A stretch of DNA of 33,710 nt from Myxococcales bacterium (GTDB taxonomy: Bacteria > Myxococcota_A > Polyangia > Haliangiales > SHYZ01). Location: positions 1-33,710 of the forward strand of contig SHYZ01000014.1 in the NCBI GenBank assembly GCA_009692535.1, in the 5' to 3' direction. The notes under the pieces were generated by a model. The model was not told where the DNA came from. It saw only the letters and a program-made list of their open reading frames with translations, and ran no database searches. Shown here piece after piece: positions 9,801 to 18,220 of this stretch (its first letter is position 1; each line of letters opens with the position of its first letter). Position numbers and translations under genes: made by a program.

Positions 9801-10366
9801 CAGACGATGCTGCCCGACCAGCGCCAGTAGGGCGTCCAGGCGGGGAACTCGATGTACGGCTGCGGCACGAACTTGGGCGTGCGCGTGAGCAACGGGTTCG
9901 TCCAGTCGGGCTCCGGGTTCTCGAAGGTCTGGTTGCGATAGACGCGCAGCGACGGTCCGGGCGGCCACGTGTTGTTCTGCACCATGCCGACGAAGTCGGT
10001 CCAGCCGTCCTTGTCGAAGTCGCCAGCGCACGCGAACGTGACGAGGTCGGTCACCGGAAAGGTGCGGGTCTGGAAGTCGCCGCCGCTGCGCTCGAGCTCG
10101 AGCCGCGCATCGAGGCTGTTGTAGGTAACCCCCACGCGCCCAGTCGACGTCTCGCGGTTGAGCACCTCGCCGCGGTACCGCAGCGGCGTGCTCGAGCCCT
10201 GGCAGTCCCCCTCGCCGGGTCCCGTCGCGCAGGTGGCACAGGTGTACGCGGTGCCCGCGCCGCCAACGAAGAGCGCGTCGGCCCCGAGTGAGCCGACGCC
10301 GACCGCGGTCAGCACGGCGGCGAGCAGGAGGAGGAGCAGCGAGCGCTTGCGGCGGCGGGTGGTCAT
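6830..10366 (-). CDS. pilY1: PilY1-like type IV pilus tip-associated protein
   Basis: A 1178-residue secreted protein with a basic, leucine-rich signal peptide at 1-30. The N-terminal half carries repeated Asp-rich loops of FG-GAP/VCBS type (DFDKDGWTDF near residue 112, DFNGDGWDDF near 190, DVNGDLRTD near 262, DVTGDSLPD near 322, DFSLDGARD near 372). No von Willebrand A domain is recognisable there. The C-terminal half is the PilY1 propeller, shown by LVLVGAKDGALHAFH, YVDGSPTLA, GEGGGGRSVFALD and the Ca-site-like EDGYIDRLFFADNKGRVW. The end is Gly/Ser-rich. PilY1 sits at the pilus tip, primes assembly with the minor pilins and acts in adhesion and calcium-dependent retraction control (family knowledge). 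The pilX stop lies eight bases upstream and the gene overlaps pilV by four bases. Confidence 0.92.
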   Translation of the reverse strand: MTTRRRKRSLLLLLLAAVLTAVGVGSLGADALFVGGAGTAYTCATCATGPGEGDCQGSSTPLRYRGEVLNRETSTGRVGVTYNSLDARLELERSGGDFQTRTFPVTDLVTFACAGDFDKDGWTDFVGMVQNNTWPPGPSLRVYRNQTFENPEPDWTNPLLTRTPKFVPQPYIEFPAWTPYWRWSGSIVCGDFNGDGWDDFGYVRGESIADTSLPTRAVMFLRDPARTLSAGRTSFLAPYTFGDLSDLGPLGYPAVNMASADVNGDLRTDIVFGSPSVPETHGGEVRVLLNGGGMRPAFARAANLVSRVGLGTYGVSALTYVDVTGDSLPDLVIGGVSSGELRLYLGLSGGGVAAAFQSITFPGAATVILAVDFSLDGARDLIVGTENWVYASSPALRDHMGGKSFYYRNNRSATPFALGTTMTLTTHQEPHSPGRLFDFDLGFVIDYDHDPTTTADFLIADGNHSGTYYLFANRVDQNYVDSGSVSSNVITATTPATEEATIVEVRLVPEHRLPGGTAIRYFASITGGVPEVEAFPCVGMPGYCASFTEETGTSIMWRAQLASDPTHKRTPSITAMEIYYTWVNAKFHYRAGPVARDGIVYLGALKAPGDRGRLFALSEETQRPLWEASALLDAASDSARKMFTVTSCRSGGGTNCNRADLLDFDLATASRPNLQATLGAADTAAARTLITWQRSNRFGLGAAKQRLGAVEHSTVALLTPPKRPYWYSYATTTAPVRTAIDAYVTEHARRKQLVLVGAKDGALHAFHTDPARATAATNGQEAWAFVPYDVARRIASDRALNLTTNGSALQLSAYVDGSPTLASAMVGGRFATVLVSGEGGGGRSVFALDVSETLDATTSSVLGPRPLWHFTDTNMGPTRSKPAVIRTKSGSTERWLAVFASGGYPAPSDVGDTVYAVDLTTGELVWRFDLNDTLAHITTDIAAAETDDAGVYGGTQEDGYIDRLFFADNKGRVWQLNAATGGSLGGVNVGLGATRALFSTLYTSAALGAERAIAGTVAVAPDATGDLVVYFGTGGTDDTPATAQNALFAVYAKNGAVRSKLLGNTGYKFYGGVAYNAGQLIVSAGKIVSGTGICASTAGLLTTLDANTFVVTETMSVGSRIAAPVYADHGKLYAVTVQGAVVTAGNRTTGGSSGSGSGTGAGGTSSDTMSLVSYRQAQ

Positions 10367-10374
10367 GGTCGGTC

Positions 10375-10983
10375 CTAGTTGGTCGCCAGCGTCGCGGCGT
10401 TGGCGAAACTCACGGTCTTTGAGCAGCCGGCGCGCGAGTCGTTCAGCGACGTCATGCCCCGCTGAGCGAAGTCATCGTCACAGCCATCGACCATGCACGC
10501 GGCGTTCTGGACCTCGATCTCGAGCGTCACCTGGCTCTGGTTGGGACCGGTGCCGACCGAGCGGATCACGATGATGCCGTTCAGGTCCTCGCCGGTCGCG
10601 AGGCCCGGGTCGGCGGTGTCGTTCAGGATCGTGACCGCGTAGGCGGTCTTCATCGTGGGCGCGAGCGGGTTGAGTGCGTCGCCCGAGGGCTTGTTGTTGC
10701 CGTAGATTTCCACCGGGCTCTGCGGGTTCACGTTGTTCGGCTCGACCAGCGACGAGTAGTAGCTCCCGCTCGCGCACTCGGCGCGCAGGTAGAGCATCGC
10801 CGCGTTGGCGCCACTCTCGGCCGCGTAGGTCGCCATCTGGGTGAACCGATCGTGACCGGAGGAGGCGAGCTCCATGCGCGTGGAGAGCAGCGCGATCCCG
10901 CCGATGGAAAGGAGCGCCATGAGCGCCACCATCGTCACGAGGAGGGCCGCGCCGCGCTGCCGGGACTGAGGTCGGGTGGACAT
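10375..10983 (-). CDS. pilX: Minor pilin PilX-like
   Basis: A 202-residue protein whose N-terminus is basic and then reads RGAALLVTMVALMALLSIG, the PilX/GspK pattern. The residue at position 5 after the presumed cleavage at Gly11 is Val rather than Glu, similar to the tip pseudopilin GspK. The following R-M-E-L-A-S-S-G-H-D-R-x-x-Q-x-A-x-Y-A-A-E-S-G-A-N motif corresponds to the PilX helix that carries the AAE signature. The open frame reaches 11034, but the ATG at 10983 places the leader correctly; a GGAG lies 13 bases upstream. It is the first gene of the operon pilX-pilY1-pilV-pilW-fimT. Confidence 0.88.
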   Translation of the reverse strand: MSTRPQSRQRGAALLVTMVALMALLSIGGIALLSTRMELASSGHDRFTQMATYAAESGANAAMLYLRAECASGSYYSSLVEPNNVNPQSPVEIYGNNKPSGDALNPLAPTMKTAYAVTILNDTADPGLATGEDLNGIIVIRSVGTGPNQSQVTLEIEVQNAACMVDGCDDDFAQRGMTSLNDSRAGCSKTVSFANAATLATN

Positions 10984-11000
10984 AGGGCGGTAGGTGCTCC

Positions 11001-11016
11001 AGCAAGGCCCGTTCCG
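11001..11016 (-). promoter_or_regulatory. Candidate sigma-54 (-24/-12) promoter of the pil operon
   Basis: Read on the minus strand the site is CGGAACGGGCCTTGCT. It matches the sigma-54 consensus TGGCACG-N4-TTGCW at all positions except the first T (C here) and the C after GG (A here), and it keeps the invariant GG-N10-GC spacing. It would start transcription near 10991, only about eight bases before the pilX ATG, which is a short leader and the main argument against it. PilR/sigma-54 control of pilin genes is known in Pseudomonas and Myxococcus. No enhancer site was identified. Confidence 0.42.
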
Positions 11017-11072
11017 TATCCAAGTGCGCGACATGGCAACGGGAAGACCTAGTGTATCCGGTACTTCTTGCG

Positions 11073-11095
11073 GGACCTCGCAAAGTTTGCGGTCC
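11073..11095. promoter_or_regulatory. Imperfect inverted repeat between pilX and nadA
   Basis: GGACC-TC-GCAAA-g-TTTGC-GGTCC: ten pairable bases per arm with a two-base bulge on the left arm, 39 bases before the nadA start. It could be an operator for an NAD-responsive repressor or a hairpin in the nadA leader. It does not match any NAD-regulator site that I can name with certainty. Confidence 0.4.
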
Positions 11096-11133
11096 TAAGC
11101 ACCGCCGCGGCGCGGTAGAAACAGAGCAGCCCC

Positions 11134-12108
11134 ATGCGCCTCCCCACGGTCGGAGCCACGCCCCCCTTGTCACCGGGGGGACTCGAAGACGCGATCCTCG
11201 CGCTCAAGAAGGAGCGGAACGCGGTCATCCTCGCGCACTACTATCAGGAGTCGGAGATTCAAGACCTCGCCGACATCGTCGGTGACTCGCTCCAGCTCTC
11301 GCAGGCGGCGCAGCGAGTGGACGCCAAGGTGATCGTCTTTGCCGGGGTCCACTTCATGGCTGAGACGGCCAAGGTGCTGAACCCCGACCGCATCGTCGTC
11401 GTGCCCGACCTCGACGCTGGCTGCTCGCTTGCCGACGGTTGCCCGGCGCCGGCGTTTGCGCGCTGGCTCGAGCGCTACCCGGAGCACAAGGTGGTGAGCT
11501 ACATCAACTGCTCGGCGGCGGTAAAGGCGATGAGCGACCTCATCTGCACCTCGTCGAACGCGGTGAAGATGGTGCGGTCGTTTCCGCGCGAGCAGAAGCT
11601 GGTGTTCGCGCCCGACCAGCACCTCGGACGCTGGGTCATGCAGCAGACCGGGCGCGACGACCTCGTGCTCTGGCCGGGCTCCTGCATCGTGCACGAGACC
11701 TTCAGCGAGCGCCGGCTGCTCGAGCTCGCGTCGCGGCACCCCGAGGCCGAGATCATCGCGCATCCGGAGTGCGAGGCGACGATCCTCCGGCACGCGCACT
11801 TTATTGGCTCGACCTCGGCGCTGATCGAGCACGCGAAGCGCAGCCCGGCGCCGGCGTTCATCGTGGTCACCGAGGCGGGGATCCTGCACCGGATGGCGCG
11901 CGAGGCGCCCGGGAAGACGCTCATCCCCGCGCCGCCCGAGGAGGAATCGTGCTCCTGCAACCTCTGCCCGCACATGCGGCGGAACACGCTGGAGAAGCTC
12001 TACCTTTGTCTGCGCGACCTCGCGCCGCGCATCGAGCTCGACGAGCCGCTCCGCCGGCGGGCGCTGGTGCCGATCCAGCGGATGCTCGAGCTGTCGGCCG
12101 CGCCCTAG
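11134..12108 (+). CDS. nadA: Quinolinate synthase A
   Basis: A 324-residue enzyme that condenses iminoaspartate with dihydroxyacetone phosphate to give quinolinate, the pyridine precursor of NAD, in the cytoplasm. Recognisable blocks are [20 protein letters not shown] (35-54), [12 protein letters not shown] (69-80), [14 protein letters not shown] (91-104), [11 protein letters not shown] (122-132), FAPDQHLG (158-165), WPGSCIVHE (180-188) and the C-terminal [10 protein letters not shown] (272-281). The [4Fe-4S] cluster ligands are expected to be Cys97, Cys184 and one of Cys275/Cys278. Length fits the family. nadB and nadC are not adjacent, so it stands alone here, divergent from pilX. Confidence 0.97.
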   Translation: MRLPTVGATPPLSPGGLEDAILALKKERNAVILAHYYQESEIQDLADIVGDSLQLSQAAQRVDAKVIVFAGVHFMAETAKVLNPDRIVVVPDLDAGCSLADGCPAPAFARWLERYPEHKVVSYINCSAAVKAMSDLICTSSNAVKMVRSFPREQKLVFAPDQHLGRWVMQQTGRDDLVLWPGSCIVHETFSERRLLELASRHPEAEIIAHPECEATILRHAHFIGSTSALIEHAKRSPAPAFIVVTEAGILHRMAREAPGKTLIPAPPEEESCSCNLCPHMRRNTLEKLYLCLRDLAPRIELDEPLRRRALVPIQRMLELSAAP

Positions 12109-12111
12109 GCC

Positions 12112-12148
12112 AAGAACCCGCCGCCCGGGGGGGGCAGGAAAGGTTCTT
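12112..12148. terminator. Inverted repeat after nadA, overlapping the csp -35 box
   Basis: AAGAACC (12112-12118) pairs with GGTTCTT (12142-12148). The inside holds a C-rich stretch and a run of eight G (12127-12134) that can extend the pairing. It starts four bases after the nadA stop, so it may end nadA transcription, although no T-run follows. Its right arm shares bases with the TTGACA of the next promoter. Confidence 0.4.
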
Positions 12149-12175
12149 GACACGGGGGGGGGAGCCGACCATATT
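12147..12175 (+). promoter_or_regulatory. Sigma-70-type promoter of the cold-shock gene with poly-G spacer
   Basis: A perfect TTGACA (12147-12152) is followed by exactly 17 bases and CATATT (12170-12175, four of six matches to TATAAT). Nine of the 17 spacer bases are an uninterrupted G run (12154-12162). Transcription would begin near 12182, giving a leader of about 93 bases. A G-tract of this length is prone to slippage, so the spacer length and promoter strength could vary between cells. Confidence 0.65.
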
Positions 12176-12192
12176 CCGCGCCTCACTCGGAG

Positions 12193-12218
12193 GTGCGAAG
12201 GAGTTTGGCTCCTCGCAC
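12193..12218 (+). promoter_or_regulatory. Hairpin in the csp 5' leader
   Basis: GTGCGAAGGAG (12193-12203) pairs with CTCCTCGCAC (12209-12218) around a TTTGG loop, with one bulged A. An outer pair, AGCCGACC (12163-12170) and GGTCGGCT (12226-12233), encloses it on DNA, but its left arm probably lies upstream of the transcription start. Cold-shock mRNAs often have long structured leaders that act in temperature control; that role here is inference. Confidence 0.5.
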
Positions 12219-12274
12219 AAGAAACGGTCGGCTGGTTTTCGAGTGACGGCTGGCGAGAGCAAGAGAGTAACAAC

Positions 12275-12478
12275 ATGGAACGCGGTACCGTGAAGTGGTT
12301 CAACGACAGCAAGGGTTTTGGGTTTATTGCTCGCAACGGTGCGCCGGACGTTTTCGTCCACCACACCGCCATCCAGGTCGAGGGCTACCGCAGCCTCGCC
12401 GAGGGTGAGACGGTGGAGTTCGAGATCGTCCAGGGCCCCAAGGGGCTCCAGGCGGCGAACGTCAAGCGCTGCTCGTAG
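12275..12478 (+). CDS. Cold-shock protein, CspA family
   Basis: A 67-residue single OB-fold nucleic-acid chaperone. It begins [18 protein letters not shown], with RNP1 KGFGFI at 13-18 and RNP2 VFVHH at 26-30, and the aromatic residues Trp9, Phe10, Phe15, Phe17 and Phe27 that stack on RNA or single-stranded DNA are present. The length is typical. By family it melts mRNA secondary structure and can act as an antiterminator. Promoter, leader hairpin and a strong terminator define a monocistronic unit. The ribosome binding site is weak (an AGAG stretch before TAACAAC). Confidence 0.97.
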   Translation: MERGTVKWFNDSKGFGFIARNGAPDVFVHHTAIQVEGYRSLAEGETVEFEIVQGPKGLQAANVKRCS

Positions 12479-12496
12479 TTCAAGCTGTGTGAGCTG

Positions 12497-12530
12497 AGCC
12501 CCGGTCTTAGCGGACCGGGGCTTTTCTCGT
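12497..12530 (+). terminator. Rho-independent terminator of the cold-shock gene
   Basis: AGCCCCGGTC (12497-12506) pairs perfectly with GACCGGGGCT (12513-12522) around a TTAGCG loop and is followed by TTTTCTCGTTCTT. A ten-base GC-rich stem plus a T-rich tail, 19 bases after the csp stop, makes this the clearest terminator in the window. Confidence 0.9.
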
Positions 12531-12672
12531 TCTTGGACATTGGTACCGGGGCCTTGGTACTGGGCATTCGTTCGTTATTTCTTGGTGTTTGGGGCGGTGA
12601 GCGTTGCGTGGCAGGGCGAGCGGGTGCTAGGAAGAGGCCCACTTTTAGCGTCGATTCGGAAAGAGGTTCGTA

Positions 12673-12891
12673 ATGAGCAGAGAAGATCACGTCCAACTCG
12701 AAGGGGTCGTCGTCGAGATCGCGGCGGGGGGAAACTTCCGCATCGAGGTCACCGGCGGGCACATCGTGTTGGCGCAGCTCGCTGGCCGGATGCGGCGCAA
12801 TCGTATCCGCGTGGTGCTCGGGGACCGCGTCACGGTTGCGGTCTCGCCGTACGATCCGACGCGCGGCCTCATCACGTTCCGCGCCAAGTAG
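12673..12891 (+). CDS. infA: Translation initiation factor IF-1
   Basis: A 72-residue OB-fold protein that binds the ribosomal A site during initiation. Family features are the opening S-R-E-D-H-V-Q-L-E-G-V-V-V-E, the NFRIEVTGGHIVLAQLAGRM block, the R-x-R-I-R-V-V-L-G-D-R-V-T-V segment, and the end SPYDPTRGLITFRAK. Length is standard. An AGAGG lies seven bases before the ATG. It is outside the usual ribosomal protein operon context and sits directly after the cold-shock gene and its terminator. It may be one of two or more IF-1 copies, as is common in proteobacteria; only the rest of the genome would tell. Confidence 0.95.
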   Translation: MSREDHVQLEGVVVEIAAGGNFRIEVTGGHIVLAQLAGRMRRNRIRVVLGDRVTVAVSPYDPTRGLITFRAK

Positions 12892-12914
12892 GCGGCGCGG
12901 CGCGGGCGCGCCGG

Positions 12915-15245
12915 TTAGAGCGCGGTGTCCACGAGCTCGGCCGGCAGCAGCAGCGACGGCGCGCGCGTGGCCACGAGCCACAGCTGGTGCGCCGCACGGG
13001 TCGCGCCGATATGCAGCAGGTGGCGCGACCGGTCGTCGATCGGGTAGCTGTCGGCGTTGATCTCGACCAGCACGACATAGTCGAACTCGAGCCCCTTGAC
13101 CTGCGCCACGTCGGTCACGTCGACGCCGGGGGCGAAAATGAAATCCTGGCGCGCCACGCGCCGCAGTGACGGCACCTCGGAGCGGCGCAGCCCTTCGAAC
13201 CAGACGTCGGCCTGCTCGGCATAGCGGGCGATCACGGCCACCGACGCAGTCGGCTCGCGTGCGACCAGCCCGCGCAGCGCTTCGCCGAGGAACGCGACCG
13301 CCTCGCCGGTCTCGCCGAATCGGAAGCAGCCGATCTCGGCGCCCTCGCGCGCGGCCGGCACCTCCACGGGCGCGAGTGGGCCGAGCACCGCACGCGCCAG
13401 CCGCATCACCTGCGCGGTCGAACGGTACGAAATCGCGAGCGGGCGCACCCGGGTGGCGGGTTGCCCCGCGGCGGCGAGCAGCGCCGTGAAGCCGTGAAAG
13501 CTGTTGTCGAAGACGAGCCGCTGCGCAGCGTCGCCGGCGATGGTCACCGAGCGCCCCGGGGTGGTCGCCTCGAGGAGCACCTTCACGTCCACGGCGGCGA
13601 GGTCCTGCGCCTCGTCGATCGCGATGTGCTCGAAGAGCGTCTCGCGGCCGTCGCGGTCGATGAGGGTGCCGTGCTTGAGCTGGAACAGGCGGAGCAGCAG
13701 CGCGTCGTCCTCGCGGTCGAGCCGCCCGCCGGGGCCGCTGTCGGCCTCGTCGGTGAGCGAGCCGCCGTCCACGGTCTCGAGCCGGTCGGCGTCGATCCCG
13801 CGGAGATCCTCGCCCGGCGTCTCGCGCTGCGCCGTGGCCCATGCGACGAGCTTGGCCACATCGCGCACGCGCACCTCGGGGACGCCGGCGAACGCGGCGT
13901 CGAGGCGCGCCCGGTCGGTGAGCAGCTCCTCCCAGTCGACCGCGAGGTCGGCGGCGCGACGCAGCAACCGACGCGCATGCCCCTCGAGGCGCACGTCGCC
14001 ACGGGTTCGCGCGAGCGCGACGATCTTGCTGCAGCGCGGCACCAGCGGCAGCGTCGCCAGCTCGGCGAAGCGCGCCTGCGCCTCGGGGAACTCCGCCAAC
14101 GCGAGCGCGACCTCGCCAGCCTGCTCGGCGACGCGGGCCTCGAGCAGCGCGAGCAACGCCGGGTGCTTCTTGAGGTAGGAGACCTCGTCGGGCGTGTCGT
14201 CGTTGTCGCGATCCCCGAGCGACGGGCAGAGCTTCTTTCTGAGCGCGGCCGCCCAGCGACCGAACGTCACCACCGGAACGCCCGGCACGCCGAGCGCGGG
14301 GAGCGCACTCTCGACATAGCGGCGCAGCGCCTCCGACGGCACGACGACGAGCATCCGGTTCGCGCGGAAGCGGCGCGGGTCCTGATACGCGAGGTACGCG
14401 GCGCGGTGGAGCGCGACGGTGGTCTTGCCCGAGCCGGCGCCGCCCTCGACGAGCACCACGCCCGACGACGGTTGCGTGATCAGATCGAACTGCTCGCGGT
14501 CGATGAGCGCGGCGATCTCGGGCAGGTGCTTGTCGGCGCGATGCACCGCCCCGCCATGCACACCGAGCGCGGCCCGCCCATCGCTGCCGCGCGCGACCGG
14601 CTGCGGCCTCGGCGCGCGCACTGCAGTCCCCTGCCCGCCCGCGAGCATCGCCAAGGTCGCCTCGGCCTCGTGCCAGACACCGTGCACGTCGCGCACGAAC
14701 GTCCCCTGCGGGCAGCCGATCCGCCGCATTCGCCCCTTGTCGATCGACACGTTGCGCCGCGCCGCGACGGTGCCGCGCAGCACGCCACCGTCGTGCTCCT
14801 CGTCGAACTCGTCCTCTTCCTCGTAGCGGTAGTAGATCCGCGACACCGGCGCGTTCCGCCAGTCGACGATCTGCACGCCGCCCTCGCGGTCGATAAATCC
14901 GCGCTTGCCGATGAGGATGTCGCGCGGGCCCCGCTCGTCGGTGAGGCGAAGGTGCGCGAAGTAGGGCGAGTTCGGATCGATCGGCAGCTGCCGCGACTTC
15001 CCGCGCCGCGCTGCGATCGCCTGCACGCGCGCCATCTGCTCGACGAGCTGGCCGAGGTCCTCGGGCTTGGCCTCTGCGATCTGGTCGCGCAGGTCGAGCA
15101 TGTCCGCGTCGTAGTCGAGCCCGATGCCAGGACTCGCGGCCACGCCGACGCCGGCGCTCCGCACGAGGACGCGCGCGAGCAGCAGCTCCTCTTCGGAGAC
15201 GATGGCAGCGGCGGGAGTCTGCGGCGGGACCGGTTTGTGGCTCAC
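12915..15245 (-). CDS. HelD-like UvrD/PcrA superfamily helicase
   Basis: About 776 residues from a GTG at 15245. The N-terminal part carries an acidic coiled region and the HelD-type segment IVDWRNAPVSRIYYRYEEED. Then come Walker A EGGAGSGKTT (near residue 268), the Walker B/DEAQ-type IDEAQD (near 541), and C-terminal superfamily 1 motifs including VKGLEFDYVVLVE near the end. HelD-type proteins pull stalled or inactive RNA polymerase off DNA using ATP; a DNA helicase role is the alternative. An upstream GTG at 15332 is also in frame, but the added residues are hydrophobic and unlike the family, and 15245 leaves 162 bases for divergent promoters with speA. It is convergent with infA. Confidence 0.85.
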   Translation of the reverse strand: MSHKPVPPQTPAAAIVSEEELLLARVLVRSAGVGVAASPGIGLDYDADMLDLRDQIAEAKPEDLGQLVEQMARVQAIAARRGKSRQLPIDPNSPYFAHLRLTDERGPRDILIGKRGFIDREGGVQIVDWRNAPVSRIYYRYEEEDEFDEEHDGGVLRGTVAARRNVSIDKGRMRRIGCPQGTFVRDVHGVWHEAEATLAMLAGGQGTAVRAPRPQPVARGSDGRAALGVHGGAVHRADKHLPEIAALIDREQFDLITQPSSGVVLVEGGAGSGKTTVALHRAAYLAYQDPRRFRANRMLVVVPSEALRRYVESALPALGVPGVPVVTFGRWAAALRKKLCPSLGDRDNDDTPDEVSYLKKHPALLALLEARVAEQAGEVALALAEFPEAQARFAELATLPLVPRCSKIVALARTRGDVRLEGHARRLLRRAADLAVDWEELLTDRARLDAAFAGVPEVRVRDVAKLVAWATAQRETPGEDLRGIDADRLETVDGGSLTDEADSGPGGRLDREDDALLLRLFQLKHGTLIDRDGRETLFEHIAIDEAQDLAAVDVKVLLEATTPGRSVTIAGDAAQRLVFDNSFHGFTALLAAAGQPATRVRPLAISYRSTAQVMRLARAVLGPLAPVEVPAAREGAEIGCFRFGETGEAVAFLGEALRGLVAREPTASVAVIARYAEQADVWFEGLRRSEVPSLRRVARQDFIFAPGVDVTDVAQVKGLEFDYVVLVEINADSYPIDDRSRHLLHIGATRAAHQLWLVATRAPSLLLPAELVDTAL

Positions 15246-15407
15246 AACGGGCCGATCTCCATACACGAGGACGCACGCGAACGCGAGCGGCAGCGCGACG
15301 CCCGGTCCTGGCAGCCCGGCACGAAAAATCACGCTCTCGTCGAAGAACCCGTTGCGCCGCGCCCCCGTCTGCCGCTAGATCGAGCCGCCCTTGGAGGCGC
15401 GCCGCAC

Positions 15408-17327
<1,920 letters not shown>

Positions 17328-17337
17328 CTGCGGCGCG

Positions 17338-18219
17338 CTAGAACGGCGACACCCAGCCTGGAGCGCCGGTGCGGGCGTCGAGGGCGAAGGTGCCGTGCGC
17401 GGTCACGGCGACGACGTTGCTGCCGTGCGCAGTGAGGAGTCGCACCTCGTCGGCGGCGGCGTGGCGCCAGGACTCGGCGCCGGCTGCGGTGCGCCGAACG
17501 ATGAAGCGCCCGTCGGTGCTTGCGGTGCCGGGTGGATCGGCGAGCAGCGCCGTGAGGTGCGCGCCGTGCCGTGACGGTGGGGCGACTGCGGGCGCGTCGG
17601 GCGCGAGCAGGGTCGCCACGAGCGTCACCGGGTCGAGGCGGAATCGGCTCACGCCGTTCTTGGCGTGGAGCAGCAGCGCGCCGTCGGCGAGGAGATCGGC
17701 CTCGCGCACGCCGCCGGCGAGTGTGGGGTTGCGGTCGACGAGGTTCTTCTCGCGCGCGACGACGTTGAGCGTGGCCGGGTCACGGGCGGTGAGGCCGGTC
17801 TCTTCGGCGAACCACCACGCGCGACCGCCGGCCGCGCCGACCCAGGTGGCGGGCTTCTTCAGCACGGTGCGCGCGGTGCGAACGCCGTCGGCGAGGCGAA
17901 CGGAGGAGAGTCGGTAGACGAAGCCCTTGCGACGGCCGGTGAACGGGATGCGGTCGAGCACGAGGAGCGCTGCGGTGGGACCGTCGCCGACGAAGCGCGC
18001 CTCCTCGAGCGTGCCGGGGGTGCTCGCGAGCCGGGCGCGATCGACGAGCAGCGCGAGCGTGAGGACGGTGCCGATGGCGATCACGGCGGCCACGATGGCG
18101 AGGCCGAGGCCCCGTCGCGTGGCGTGCGCGATGCCGAAGCTGGCAGCGCCGGCGACGAACGCGAGTGCGAAGGCGCCAAGCAGGCCGACCTGCGCGTAGA
18201 GCTCGACGAGTGCGCCCAC
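17338..18219 (-). CDS. Hypothetical membrane protein with propeller-like extracytoplasmic domain
   Basis: A 293-residue protein that I do not recognise. It starts with two hydrophobic segments (about 10-30 and 38-58) separated by a short basic loop. A ~230-residue soluble domain follows, with recurring G-x-x-A-W-W/L-L-L-H-A-x-N-G-type strands (AAGGRAWWFAEE, LADGALLLHAKNG, DGRFIVRRT, TAHGTFALDARTG) that resemble PQQ-like beta-propeller blades. Its ATG lies one base beyond the stop of the upstream MFS gene, so the two are probably cotranscribed and coupled. A sensor or accessory role for the exporter is only a guess. Confidence 0.75.
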   Translation of the reverse strand: MGALVELYAQVGLLGAFALAFVAGAASFGIAHATRRGLGLAIVAAVIAIGTVLTLALLVDRARLASTPGTLEEARFVGDGPTAALLVLDRIPFTGRRKGFVYRLSSVRLADGVRTARTVLKKPATWVGAAGGRAWWFAEETGLTARDPATLNVVAREKNLVDRNPTLAGGVREADLLADGALLLHAKNGVSRFRLDPVTLVATLLAPDAPAVAPPSRHGAHLTALLADPPGTASTDGRFIVRRTAAGAESWRHAAADEVRLLTAHGSNVVAVTAHGTFALDARTGAPGWVSPF

Positions 18220-18220
18220 G

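Noticed and set aside
9524-10291. Plus-strand frame opposite pilY1
   Set aside because: Arg/Val/Glu-rich shadow; pilY1 on the other strand has signal peptide, propeller motifs and operon context.
13461-15407. Long open plus-strand frame upstream of speA, giving an apparent 1288-residue protein
   Set aside because: It is antisense to the HelD-like helicase, is rich in Arg, Glu, His and Val with no motif, and only the part from 15408 matches arginine decarboxylase.
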